24,862 bases of DNA, from positions 1-24,862 of the IMG/VR virus record IMGVR_UViG_3300009124_000099. One strand, written 5' to 3'. The notes under the pieces are model-generated. The model did not search any database. It was not told the origin of the DNA and saw nothing but the letters and a program-made list of their open reading frames with translations. This DNA comes from a virus. The translations under genes and the position numbers were made by a program. Below are positions 18,001 to 23,073 of the stretch, one piece after another. Numbering within the stretch: the stretch's first letter is position 1; every line of letters begins with the position of its first letter.

Positions 18001-19445
18001 GATGGAAAACCAGAAGATGTAATATAATAGTATTGATCATCCGCAAAGATAGCAGATACATCGGTTGAAGTCTGTCCTAAACTAGTTTGAACTGCTGGTG
18101 CAGTGGGGGCATCAATTGGAAGATTGTTGTTGAGGATCCATCTTGGTTGATTTGTACCAGTTCTTACAATCTTTGGATCTGAAGTTTCGAAACCTGGGTT
18201 CGAAATTTGTACTCTATCGCCAGGAGAAGAATATGGATGCTGTATATCAGTTGTGAAATTATATACAACTCCCAATGTTAGAAGTTTAACATTAGATCCT
18301 TCAATGATAACTGGTTTGTATACAGAATCTCCAACGCTATGATTGTAAGTTACATCACCGCGTCTCTTAATAACAAACTGAGTGATATTCTTCTCTTCAA
18401 ACTTGATTGTCTCTTCGCCAATCAAAATTTCACCAGTCTTACCCCAACCAACAGTTGAGAAAACGTTGATGCGCTTACCAACACCATCATTCTGAGAAAG
18501 ATTTTTCTGTAGTGTTGTCTTTGTCGAAATAGCAAATTCACCAGTAACAGTTTCTGGTGCTAAAACAATGTTCCAGATTTGTTCATCATCTGCTGTGCCA
18601 TCTGGATATACATTATCAACTGTAGCAGAAACATACCCATATTCAGTTGTTTCTGGTTGAACAATCTTGTTTCCGATTAAATTTTTTGGATCTCCCGATA
18701 CAACTTTTACTTTCAGAGCATATACATTAACCCAATCTGACTTAGATGCTTTGTAAGTAAAGTCTTTTGGTTTATAAACTTCTGGTTCGTTGGTGTCATC
18801 TTTAGCAATAATTGTTGTAAAGATAAACTTGATTGAACTGTCAGTTCCTTTTGTCTTATAGAACTTTTGAATATTCTTGATTAAAGTTCTCTTGTCAACT
18901 TCACCTCTAAGATACTTTTCTGGGAAAGATCCCAAATACTGAGATTCGAAGTTCTTGACTAGAGCATACAAGAACAAATTACTAACATTATATACTTTCT
19001 CACCAGCAACATGCTGAGCGGCATCAGTGCTGTTGAAATCTGAGGCAGAATACAAGTCTCCTAGAGTTGTGTTACCACTAACACCTCTAGAACACTCTAG
19101 AAGATCTGTATCGGTCCTAGAAGCATAGAAGACAATTTCATTGCCAATTCTTACATAACCGTTCTTCTTAGGGAAAGAACTGGCGTCTACAAGTGTAATA
19201 GTAGTATCTGTAGCACTAACAGTAGCAGCAAGAGAATCATTTTGCTTTAGTAGATTCTTCTCATAATAATCAATGTCAGCATACTTTTGTAAGTTGCTAA
19301 GAACGTCCAAGGGACCACCTTGGACTTCCTGTGCTTCATAATACTTTTGTACGAACTTAGCAAACAGTTCATACTCAGTAGAAATGAATTCAGGAAGCTG
19401 TGACTCAATTAGAGTTGAAATTCTCTTGGTCTTTACAGCAGCCAT
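9066..19445 (-). CDS. 3,459-aa giant virion protein in the gene 7 position (gp7-like baseplate wedge)
   Basis: One uninterrupted frame between gp6 and gp8. Residues about 10-300 resemble the C-terminal third of T4 gp7: DKRTLIKNIQKFYKTKG (184-200), then SSIKFIFTTI and an LIGNKIVQ strand, compared with T4 DKRDAVARFF...YSTKGIEASYKFLF. A second gp7-like segment, DYSYVVKSKTPIDQW...THPAGFKLFG, is near 1805-1845 (T4 SRSYYVMKIKSNLPSSRWKSD...HPVGFGFI). Between and after lie five FP..G..IGNE..Y beta modules (near 75-128, 320-380, 1255-1325, 3125-3185, 3395-3440), GxGY repeats, a YHYH-like domain (about 750-860), two RD(I/L)GY(I/L)(I/L)DA segments (about 2080 and 2310), three DGVLQ-type modules (about 1965, 2530, 2630) and a Gly5 linker near 2205. 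T4 gp7 is 1,032 aa. The start lies 4 nt after the gp6 stop, indicating cotranslation. That it is a gene is certain; the gp7 assignment rests on synteny and remembered similarity. An adhesin or fibre-like role for the extra modules is inference. Confidence 0.93.
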   Translation of the reverse strand: MAAVKTKRISTLIESQLPEFISTEYELFAKFVQKYYEAQEVQGGPLDVLSNLQKYADIDYYEKNLLKQNDSLAATVSATDTTITLVDASSFPKKNGYVRIGNEIVFYASRTDTDLLECSRGVSGNTTLGDLYSASDFNSTDAAQHVAGEKVYNVSNLFLYALVKNFESQYLGSFPEKYLRGEVDKRTLIKNIQKFYKTKGTDSSIKFIFTTIIAKDDTNEPEVYKPKDFTYKASKSDWVNVYALKVKVVSGDPKNLIGNKIVQPETTEYGYVSATVDNVYPDGTADDEQIWNIVLAPETVTGEFAISTKTTLQKNLSQNDGVGKRINVFSTVGWGKTGEILIGEETIKFEEKNITQFVIKRRGDVTYNHSVGDSVYKPVIIEGSNVKLLTLGVVYNFTTDIQHPYSSPGDRVQISNPGFETSDPKIVRTGTNQPRWILNNNLPIDAPTAPAVQTSLGQTSTDVSAIFADDQYYYITSSGFPSYKILDGSEVTQTVLDQKLLRIIRKQATRTTEKYKTPKSDIGILLNGVRLYGYRDPESIRFGKLESIEVNTQGKGYSKPPFVLLDGVPNKARAVLSGSVVERYIVDTDTIFPRVPVVEVTSGRGAVVRAVVTGDEVTSLVIDNPGEYYSSAPIVRITDKNGKGRFADYTAIVDTDGKITGFNKNSGGTFYTQSTVKVDILPVGSGASGTPLLTEWNFNRFEKLKSKLDTENGYVFKNYNNVLEYGYGHLANPKALRVDLNDNISVTGSEPVTKVHSPILGFAYDGNPIYGPFAHENPLDPQSPIVRMTSSYSKNGSRSGGPSLTEYPLGTFTNDYTYSHKSGSLDENNGRFCITPDFPEGTYAYFITINSNQVPQYPYVLGENFYSLPVDSNYNSNINQNDAPKKSKRFYQPGMPRNGEGVVAQISEVRSGTIDSIAIDRSSSNFSVNSKIYFNNRGSEGSEAEALVESVKGKNVQYLDSYENKVVKLTTIQNAYLFTDDVLRQPSSNASGTIVGNIQNDNTIVLKDVIGTFDNTGTFSADIKTFFILLDQKSSYTKGATLSLTDGINPTIATGEVLNSTSNQNTVEIKVLGGDWLDFNTGEYFLQSDDFFNTSGTRPVTLTSLSDGLEPFEVNQSVALIETATNHGLGIGDRVNIDIFPDDATKTKTYYLRKRLYQEVVFQPPQFTSTVDDTGVGRFQVLNGGADYTAGTYTNVPLTGGTGTGATANITVSNAGVVSNITIQSKGSGYRKADYLGVDDESLQRAGASLSTSRLTLYVDHIGFAAGSTILTLDSTTGFSDGDLISIGNEVMEIVSVDGKNLTVTTGKENTAVVDHFDGQEVSLFKARYNFDAGFQVGTVAGSGYIQSYDLETQKATIVYDYSVEKLTAQDIKVSTTFFDSSSPQRLVSVKTVQPIDFKFEFSEDNVTYTPNPNIDIQEFYKYKFDTSHSSLVETYFDLSPSKNYNIITLEKLASNILPGNPGAFTDVKFGFGPRITSNNYSTKTGTSFTNFYYFDKNGIVNSDGKYLKIITDPLQGAKTVIYVTPNRFVYDVPSAPLWDGSGTIKYTTTGQFAVGEINSFKITNLGLNYKKVPIIEGVDPNPNFKAEATVLFDEITNTIVGVRRDSKGSNYVNPKAVVVDGDGVDLSFNVVVREGEIFSITVDNPGRGYTYAPKIEIIEGDVEAYVDSTTIGVPQSISITRNGGAFHLDKTVASTFSSKYVVSLRNFSGNFQKGETVVQKIGNTEVSRSKVSEWRPGSNLLKLETITGTIRQGVEITGLISRASGSVKAIYASTFVDNITAFFDNIGYYKSDRGRLGNSNQKILDSFFYQDYSYVVKSKTPIDQWRDLIKSTTHPAGFKLFGQVDVEAVAPVEMPVEMPKASHFSVVQLWDPNKNKITVENTRRTITQTVQKIENQRIKKGVGSAATSEFNFNESNAFTFTLSAPFDGYYDSDGRLQGTKTFQLLNDSGLPFNPTSAKNLIITLDGVLQDPEVAYTISGDNITFSQPPLGPNQKLTGSNLSELTEYKGVTFYGRYFTFKDNQYNSRYFKKVRNIFQRSGRWLDSANQIERNREFIIAESVGYGKEFYPSLDWSTKLDDYQRDIGYILDAYEHDIRFGGNVKTVDYVSIFGQDTNYDYITKNKTESLSIFKYATNLAKLAIRNWDIVENGVSYIQGSTLMTVNNTNRLAVGMHVSSGRAYPSGTKIVSIDSNTQITLSRAALANSGGGGGAPQGSTSYDGFTSGNVIVPTNTAVVEPGNTFAVTPGDTFITPTSFSSSDQATFFFSGINSGTFYDASNLIAANKLYLQEEVSGYTYDTYALPAGDKEKCKRDLGYLIDAIVYHLRLGGNEKVVEFARLYYTNAGYPAGEELTFINRTPVETAAAIDAWNKLGEKMILAMRNTLGAGTYTSITPVTDLSIALDTQFPFCAEVESSIDSMIQVVQDILANGTGAVDDTPINSSKPGNWTSQTPYTNYNLIPDTALPDGECDDVVSSVDSLYDNVYDVLNSQLVVKSLPDYIDGESKVFELYWEDGSVVNTEEDEDLFLTINAVLQRPKYNADYPGEDSYYIDRTTIPNKLVFDVAPIWDQDFGAKSIGEPTAVEKVVGIGVGNYKRLTIDYDLVNDVRTGPFLILDVEDNTVQSIEDKEYLYVFLDGVLQREGYSYEVAGPNIYFNVPIKKEMKIDMRYLYGRDVGQILNIYDFAPDSYYAKSFVTIDTTAGIDTFLGYYWMGNQRGLPVHAFQVRQDGTYNVLGELSNIRGVGNQLQFDCFGYKCELNLSLDITFAVKGRYLLNTQVSFSNYSITYQTDDNSRMLLTTNDQVWSGTLLGKTYRKPFVSLSNGDNIRVEGEDKFRRIKKLPGITTSKEQRPQEQVSNSMFGSVDVERYNGITRGEGLSVIAILEYEKDSQGDFVLDNEGRKIPTGRIGKLEWNQRSWDPLTQPTAYQYFTPPVLHFIPENGNGGGAKANVLVSKGQVISVDLLDAGSGYTEAPKIRVARRYDILADRDIGVSLINVGINPFVESAGMTATSTIDVLGNQVEGVNSFTSVFFNSPIDTDRVITAEIQLVRESGDELQRGASEFVGTRDQDPNDVQVIDVFYDATVLSAEIQGVLSSNSIVNVSRTITTSFENLIPNDAISNVNFFEVGAYLDVDLDPTDTIVYIPDTAKFKTNGYLLIGNEVVRYLRKVNDRFLFVERGENNTTPQFWAAGTFLRQIPDPVSIAFGGVIAVESDAAVVSIALETQITRESTIPRQSSAQITADHDTTTEFVITPPPGGAVDGYEESLFLVDPVPVRGNNTSGGHDDNVDLIDVNGQYFVTLRDTTEQLIVNELFGAVQQYIGQYAKTNAGPTIGNFDQIIDDGVCNVSGISLLELSFHFPALTIRDFVERSESSYTLAGNYFNLTNSSIQNPVAISSSSGTVGGTVNVQDTTYFPTEGYLFTSGGTVIQYTGKQPTSFTGCTVTTGPNTISAADQLIPFSIT
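13867..13890 (-). repeat. Perfect 12-nt tandem duplication inside the giant gene
   Basis: The 12-nt unit GGCATCTCCACT (plus-strand reading) occurs twice back to back and encodes the repeated tetrapeptide PVEM-PVEM near residues 1852-1859. It falls just after the second gp7-like segment (HPAGFKLFG), in a Pro/Glu-rich linker before the next beta-rich part. An exact nucleotide repeat suggests a recent slippage duplication. Confidence 0.85.
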
Positions 19446-19449
19446 TTAC

Positions 19450-21246
19450 TTACTCTTTATATGCGGTGAAACTTGAATTCGCTACGTCAACGTCAAGATA
19501 AACCTCACGGAGTGCCTTGATGTCATTGGATAATGGGTTTACTCTAACAGAAATACGGTTATCAAAATATGTACCCTTGATGATAGTCAAATCGTACATT
19601 CTTAGTTCGCCTTTTACATAGTCAATATCGCCAACTTCTGAGTTGAGAACAACCTTTTCGCTAGTTGCAGTATCTAGTCTATATAGGACAATTTTGCCAC
19701 CCCTATCTTCAAGATACACGTCAAAATTTGGGTATTCAGTGACTCTAAATCCAGTTGTGGAGAGAGTTGGTCCGTCACAGTCTTCGTCAAATGTGTTCTG
19801 GAAACAAATCTCGTAATAGAATGTTGAATTGAGTTGTGGATAGAAATCCTTTCTCATTGTTACAGAAGTGAGATTTGAGTTGATACTACGATCAGCATCA
19901 TCAATCACACCCACCATTTTACTGTGTCTAAACTTACCATTGAACTTTTCAATGTCTGAAATATCAATGTAGTTTTGTACAGCAGCGATTGCTTTGTCTC
20001 TAATTTGCGCTGGAGTCTGATCAGTTGATGATCCATTGTAATAAATCTTACTATTCAACTCAACATATAGAATTGATGGATCAATAATCTCTGGTTCAAT
20101 AGAAGCAACGGAATATTTTTGTAATTCTGCTACAATATTGCTCTTTGTCAGTGATGTCAAGTAAGCAGCATCTTTTGGTTTCAATACGATGAATACCTTT
20201 CCATACTGTGGTGGGTCTTGGTCCTCACCTCCAAAAATAATGATGTCGCTGGTAGCAGGGTAAATTCTACGAATGATAGCAGAGTAATCATCAGCAGTAA
20301 CGGCACGATCTTGGGTGCCATATGCTTTTGGTGCTGTATAACGAATCTTCTCTGTACTTTCAATCTCTTCGCCTCCAGCAGCAGCAACTGTCGAAGTGAT
20401 AGATACGTCGAAAGAGTTGGGAGAGACACCTTGTGGGTTCTCTAGGACACCAGAGAAGACGAATGTGCGTACACCATTGCTCTCTGAACCAGAAGTGGTT
20501 AGGTAAGACACCTCTACTCTCGCACCATTCTCTAGTGCCTTACCTAAAACACCATCACCAAATAGCAATTCATATCTCTCATCTTCAATTTCTTCCAAGA
20601 AGAAAACTTTTGATGATCCATTAATACCAATAATATTATCAGCAACTAACCATGGCTCACTGAATGATCCGCCAGTTGGAAATACCTTTACTCTAATAGT
20701 ATTAGTATCAATGTTCTGGTTGTCTAAAATAAAACGCTGTGACTTAAGTGAAGTATTGACAGTGTAAGTATTGACTAACTGAGTGCCTTCTCTTACTTCT
20801 ACATTTTCAAAAGTAGCAACATCGTTCGATACTTGTGCTGTTACATCATCGAGCACAACATACTGATAGATGTTATTGTCATAAGAAGCAATAAATCCAG
20901 TTCCTTTCTTCAGCAGGAGCTCCGTATCTGCAGTTGGTGTTCCATATGTTACATTAAATGATACGTAAGCAGTTGGAGACGTTGTGCTCTTGGGTCTATA
21001 TCCTAACTGCTTCGCAATTGCCACCACATTGTCCCTCAAGGTGGCAGAATCGATGAATAGTTCATTGACTACCATATTAGCGTTAAACGCCGTATAGTAG
21101 GTGTTATAGGCAAGTGTATCGATCAGCGTCGATAATGCACTGCCTTCAAAATCATAATCAGTAAAATCTGACTGTGCTCTGAGATACTCTTTCAGAGCAA
21201 CTTTGATATCTTCAAAGTCTAAGTTAGCAACCTGAGTATAAGGCAT
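19450..21246 (-). CDS. 6: Baseplate wedge protein gp6
   Basis: 598 aa against 660 in T4. The start (FEDIKVALKEYLRAQSDFTD, then FEGSALSTLIDTLAYNTYY and NANMVVNELFIDSATLRDNV) and the middle segment ERYELLFGDGVLGKALENG are characteristic of gp6 and related baseplate J-like wedge proteins. In T4 gp6 dimers form the continuous inner ring that holds the wedges together around the hub. The ATG overlaps the gp25 stop by one base (TAATG), so translation is probably coupled; no strong Shine-Dalgarno is visible. The stop is 4 nt before the start of the giant. The C-terminal half (about 330-598) contains the AVTADDYSAIIRRIYP segment typical of the family and no obvious insertion. Confidence 0.97.
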   Translation of the reverse strand: MPYTQVANLDFEDIKVALKEYLRAQSDFTDYDFEGSALSTLIDTLAYNTYYTAFNANMVVNELFIDSATLRDNVVAIAKQLGYRPKSTTSPTAYVSFNVTYGTPTADTELLLKKGTGFIASYDNNIYQYVVLDDVTAQVSNDVATFENVEVREGTQLVNTYTVNTSLKSQRFILDNQNIDTNTIRVKVFPTGGSFSEPWLVADNIIGINGSSKVFFLEEIEDERYELLFGDGVLGKALENGARVEVSYLTTSGSESNGVRTFVFSGVLENPQGVSPNSFDVSITSTVAAAGGEEIESTEKIRYTAPKAYGTQDRAVTADDYSAIIRRIYPATSDIIIFGGEDQDPPQYGKVFIVLKPKDAAYLTSLTKSNIVAELQKYSVASIEPEIIDPSILYVELNSKIYYNGSSTDQTPAQIRDKAIAAVQNYIDISDIEKFNGKFRHSKMVGVIDDADRSINSNLTSVTMRKDFYPQLNSTFYYEICFQNTFDEDCDGPTLSTTGFRVTEYPNFDVYLEDRGGKIVLYRLDTATSEKVVLNSEVGDIDYVKGELRMYDLTIIKGTYFDNRISVRVNPLSNDIKALREVYLDVDVANSSFTAYKE

Positions 21247-21638
21247 TATCGTGTACGCTCTAGGAAGAATTCTACTGCTACTGGTGCGTCGTCTCTACCT
21301 ACAATCGTATACGACATTTCAACTTCATATCCATTATTTAATTCATCTGGAGTGCAACGAATACTATCCACAGAAATTCGTGGTTCATAACGATTCAGTA
21401 CATCTCTGATCTCTGATCTGATAATACCAGCACTACCATAATCCAATGGTTCGAACAATACATTCTGAATACCACATCCCAACTGGGGTTGGAATGGACG
21501 CTCACCCTTCCTAGTAAGAAGCAAGGCAGTAATCGCTTGAACGATAGCTGCCTTGTCTTTCACTGTTACCAGATCATCTGATACAGGATGCTTCTTAAAT
21601 GTAACACTCAAGTCCTTGAATGTCTGAAAGGTCGGCAT
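21246..21638 (-). CDS. 25: Baseplate wedge protein gp25 (GPW/gp25 family)
   Basis: 130 aa, almost the T4 length of 132. It shows the family signature LLTRKGERPFQPQLGCGIQ followed by LFEPLD, and further on NRYEPRI, which contains the conserved EPR triplet. gp25 is a sheath-initiator-like wedge component, conserved across contractile tails and type VI secretion systems. In T4 gene 25 lies away from genes 5-8, while here it directly precedes gp6, as is usual in cyanomyoviruses. A late-promoter-like AATAAATA lies 25 nt upstream of the ATG. No clear Shine-Dalgarno precedes it. Confidence 0.97.
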   Translation of the reverse strand: MPTFQTFKDLSVTFKKHPVSDDLVTVKDKAAIVQAITALLLTRKGERPFQPQLGCGIQNVLFEPLDYGSAGIIRSEIRDVLNRYEPRISVDSIRCTPDELNNGYEVEMSYTIVGRDDAPVAVEFFLERTR

Positions 21639-21662
21639 TTAGACACAGCAATAGGCTGCTAT

Positions 21663-21670
21663 TATTTATT
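21663..21670 (-). promoter_or_regulatory. Late-promoter-like octamer upstream of gp25
   Basis: AATAAATA on the minus strand matches the T4 late octamer TATAAATA at 7 of 8 positions. It begins at the final base of the stop codon of the 71-aa gene and lies 25 nt before the gp25 ATG. This spacing resembles that of the perfect sites upstream of gp8. It would start a gp25-gp6-giant transcript. Confidence 0.6.
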
Positions 21671-21885
21671 CACTCGTGCCAACGCTCTACAAAATCGTCA
21701 AATCCGCCCGCTCCTCCACAAGGGCGTTCTAGGCGGTTCTCGGGAAGAGGGTATAGTTCTTCCTTCATCTTGGATCTACGCTGCCTTGCGGCGGCATCTA
21801 GAAGGCGATCACTATCAGTCTCAGTGATAAGTGTCATTCCTTCTTCAATGAATTCTTCACTTTTATCTACTGAAAATAGTCCCAT
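21670..21885 (-). CDS. Small conserved-looking hypothetical protein (71 aa)
   Basis: Begins MGLFSVDKSEEFIEEGMTLI and ends GGAGGFDDFVERWHE. It is highly charged, with a basic patch AAARQRRSKMKEEL in the middle (residues about 31-44) and a short Pro/Gly turn region (LPENRLERPCGGAGG). There is no membrane segment or signal peptide. A good Shine-Dalgarno, GGAG, lies 7 nt before the ATG, and the gene sits 22 nt after the preceding gene, so it is very likely real and part of the same operon. It resembles a small gene I associate with the gp25 neighbourhood of cyanomyoviruses, but I know no function. Its position among baseplate genes suggests a virion or assembly role, which is inference only. Confidence 0.8.
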   Translation of the reverse strand: MGLFSVDKSEEFIEEGMTLITETDSDRLLDAAARQRRSKMKEELYPLPENRLERPCGGAGGFDDFVERWHE

Positions 21886-21907
21886 CGTTTTTCTCCGTTA
21901 GAAAAGT

Positions 21908-22579
21908 TTAATCAGAACTTTTAACGGGGTTGCTATCCCTCTCTTTTGGTGTTTGCCAGAAATAATCATCAGTGTCTCCTAAGCGTCCCCAGTCGATTCC
22001 TGCCTCTACTTGATATTCTATGGTAGAAACCTTGAAGTCAGGGAACTTGGGTTCTTCTGGAGTGATAGAGAGGTCATACAGACGCATCCTATTATTAGGA
22101 TACAATGCGTATTGACCGTTGTTCAATGCGATACAATTATGAGATTTGTGCTCTTGAGGCACTTCACTTACATTATTATCTATCACATCAATATTAGCAT
22201 GGTAATTATCAAGTGTGAATAGATACTGCCCTCTCATGAGTCCGTGATCTCTGGTAAAGACCTCACAGTCCATCGATGACACAAATCCTTTGTTCACGGC
22301 AGTAACGCCATAATCCATACAATTCCAAAATTGTAGATTCTCCAAACTCATGTCTATGACTGGAGTTTCGGGGGATCGAACAAAGGCACTGATAGGGAGT
22401 TTGTCATACATTGCCCCATACTCAGGCAAGTACGTTTCAAAATAAAAAGCGCGTCCAGGTATGCTCTTAGCACACACCCAGACGCCCTCCACAAACTCCC
22501 CGTGACCATCTTGATGATCTCGTAAGTATTCTTTACGTACCCAGACTTTTTCAGCAGGAAGATTGCAGATTAAATTCAT
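21908..22579 (-). CDS. Conserved cyanophage-type hypothetical protein (223 aa)
   Basis: Recognisable segments are EKVWVRKEYLRDHQDGHGEF (10-29), CAKSIPGRAFYFETYLPEYG, YDKLPISAFV, LQFWNCMDYGVTAV, YLFTLDNYHA, ALNNGQYALYPNNRMRLYD and DFKVSTIEYQ. I recall closely similar proteins annotated as hypothetical in many marine cyanophages, with near-identical blocks such as VWVRKEYLRDH and GRAFYFETYLPEYGA. It is rich in aromatic residues, has no signal peptide or membrane helix, and shows no catalytic motif I recognise. The ATG overlaps the stop of the upstream 48-aa gene (ATGA), so translation is coupled; AAGG lies just before it. The function is unknown. Confidence 0.88.
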   Translation of the reverse strand: MNLICNLPAEKVWVRKEYLRDHQDGHGEFVEGVWVCAKSIPGRAFYFETYLPEYGAMYDKLPISAFVRSPETPVIDMSLENLQFWNCMDYGVTAVNKGFVSSMDCEVFTRDHGLMRGQYLFTLDNYHANIDVIDNNVSEVPQEHKSHNCIALNNGQYALYPNNRMRLYDLSITPEEPKFPDFKVSTIEYQVEAGIDWGRLGDTDDYFWQTPKERDSNPVKSSD

Positions 22580-22722
22580 CGACCTTGACCGCGATAACGC
22601 TTCTTTGCTTTGTTACGAGAAGTGGCAGCATACAGAGTGTGCTTAGAAGTACCTTGACGGGTCTTCTTGGGCTTGCTCTCAATGATCTTCTTGCCACTCA
22701 GACCAACTTTTGCTCGTGCCAT
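22576..22722 (-). CDS. Very basic 48-aa protein
   Basis: Translation: MARAKVGLSGKKIIESKPKK, then TRQGTSKHTLYAATSRNKAK, then KRYRGQGR. Sixteen of 48 residues are Lys or Arg and only one is acidic. The C-terminal SRNKAKKRYRGQGR looks like a nucleic-acid-binding tail, similar in style to ribosomal proteins. It is shorter than usual ORF cutoffs and easily missed. Support comes from an ATGA overlap with the 223-aa gene and a TATAAT promoter candidate 25 nt upstream. The Shine-Dalgarno is weak (GAG, 4 nt before the ATG), and the leader would be very short. The role is unknown; an RNA- or DNA-binding or virion-packaged protein is possible. Confidence 0.85.
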   Translation of the reverse strand: MARAKVGLSGKKIIESKPKKTRQGTSKHTLYAATSRNKAKKRYRGQGR

Positions 22723-22746
22723 AACTCAAAAATAATTGACTCTGTT

Positions 22747-22755
22747 ATTATACCA
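22747..22755 (-). promoter_or_regulatory. Extended -10 promoter candidate (TGGTATAAT)
   Basis: The minus strand carries TGGTATAAT, a perfect TATAAT with the TGn extension, starting 4 nt after the PAAR stop and 25 nt before the ATG of the 48-aa gene. No good -35 is present at 17 nt. The same bases read as TATAATAA match the late octamer at 6 of 8 positions. It could be a host-sigma early or middle promoter or a weak late promoter; the sequence cannot decide. Confidence 0.5.
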
Positions 22756-22758
22756 CAC

Positions 22759-23073
22759 TCAACTGAAAAATACCGTGAAACTCGGTAAAAACAGACAAGC
22801 ATTACCATTTGTAATTTGTGCGCCAACAGGAGCAGCAGGTTTACCATTGATCAAAACTGTTCCCGCAGGGTCGCCTATAATGACCTCTGGGTGCGCTGGA
22901 AAGGGTGGGATAGGTAAATAGTGCTCTTCAGAGATATCACCAATCCTGTGGGCGAATCTACCGTTGATCTTTACATTCGCAGAGTACGCTACGCCAGGAG
23001 TATTGAACGTTAATGGAGTATGAATATCATGTGTCCCATACCAACCTTGTCCTGCTAGTCCAAATGGTTTCAT
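22759..23073 (-). CDS. PAAR-domain baseplate spike-tip protein (T4 gp5.4-like)
   Basis: 104 aa, close to the 97 aa of T4 gp5.4. It shows the PAAR pattern: an early THDIHTPLTF, then VKINGRFAHRIGD (about 34-46) and HPEVIIGDPAGTVLINGKPA followed by APVGAQI (about 61-88). Histidines and a cysteine late in the protein could bind the metal that holds the cone together. PAAR proteins cap the central spike of contractile tails and type VI systems and pierce the target envelope. The ATG overlaps the stop of the 391-aa gene (ATGA), which suggests coupled translation and perhaps a fixed ratio of the two proteins. Confidence 0.95.
   Translation of the reverse strand: MKPFGLAGQGWYGTHDIHTPLTFNTPGVAYSANVKINGRFAHRIGDISEEHYLPIPPFPAHPEVIIGDPAGTVLINGKPAAPVGAQITNGNACLFLPSFTVFFS

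Noticed and set aside
19446-19465. TATAAAGA just before the giant gene as a late promoter
   Set aside because: It is only a 6/8 match and lies inside the gp6 coding end with no gap for a start; cotranscription with gp6 explains the arrangement better.
21620-21901. Plus-strand frames of 79 and 93 codons near gp25
   Set aside because: Antisense to the 71-aa gene, which has a good ribosome site and operon context; the products are Ser/Arg-rich and featureless.
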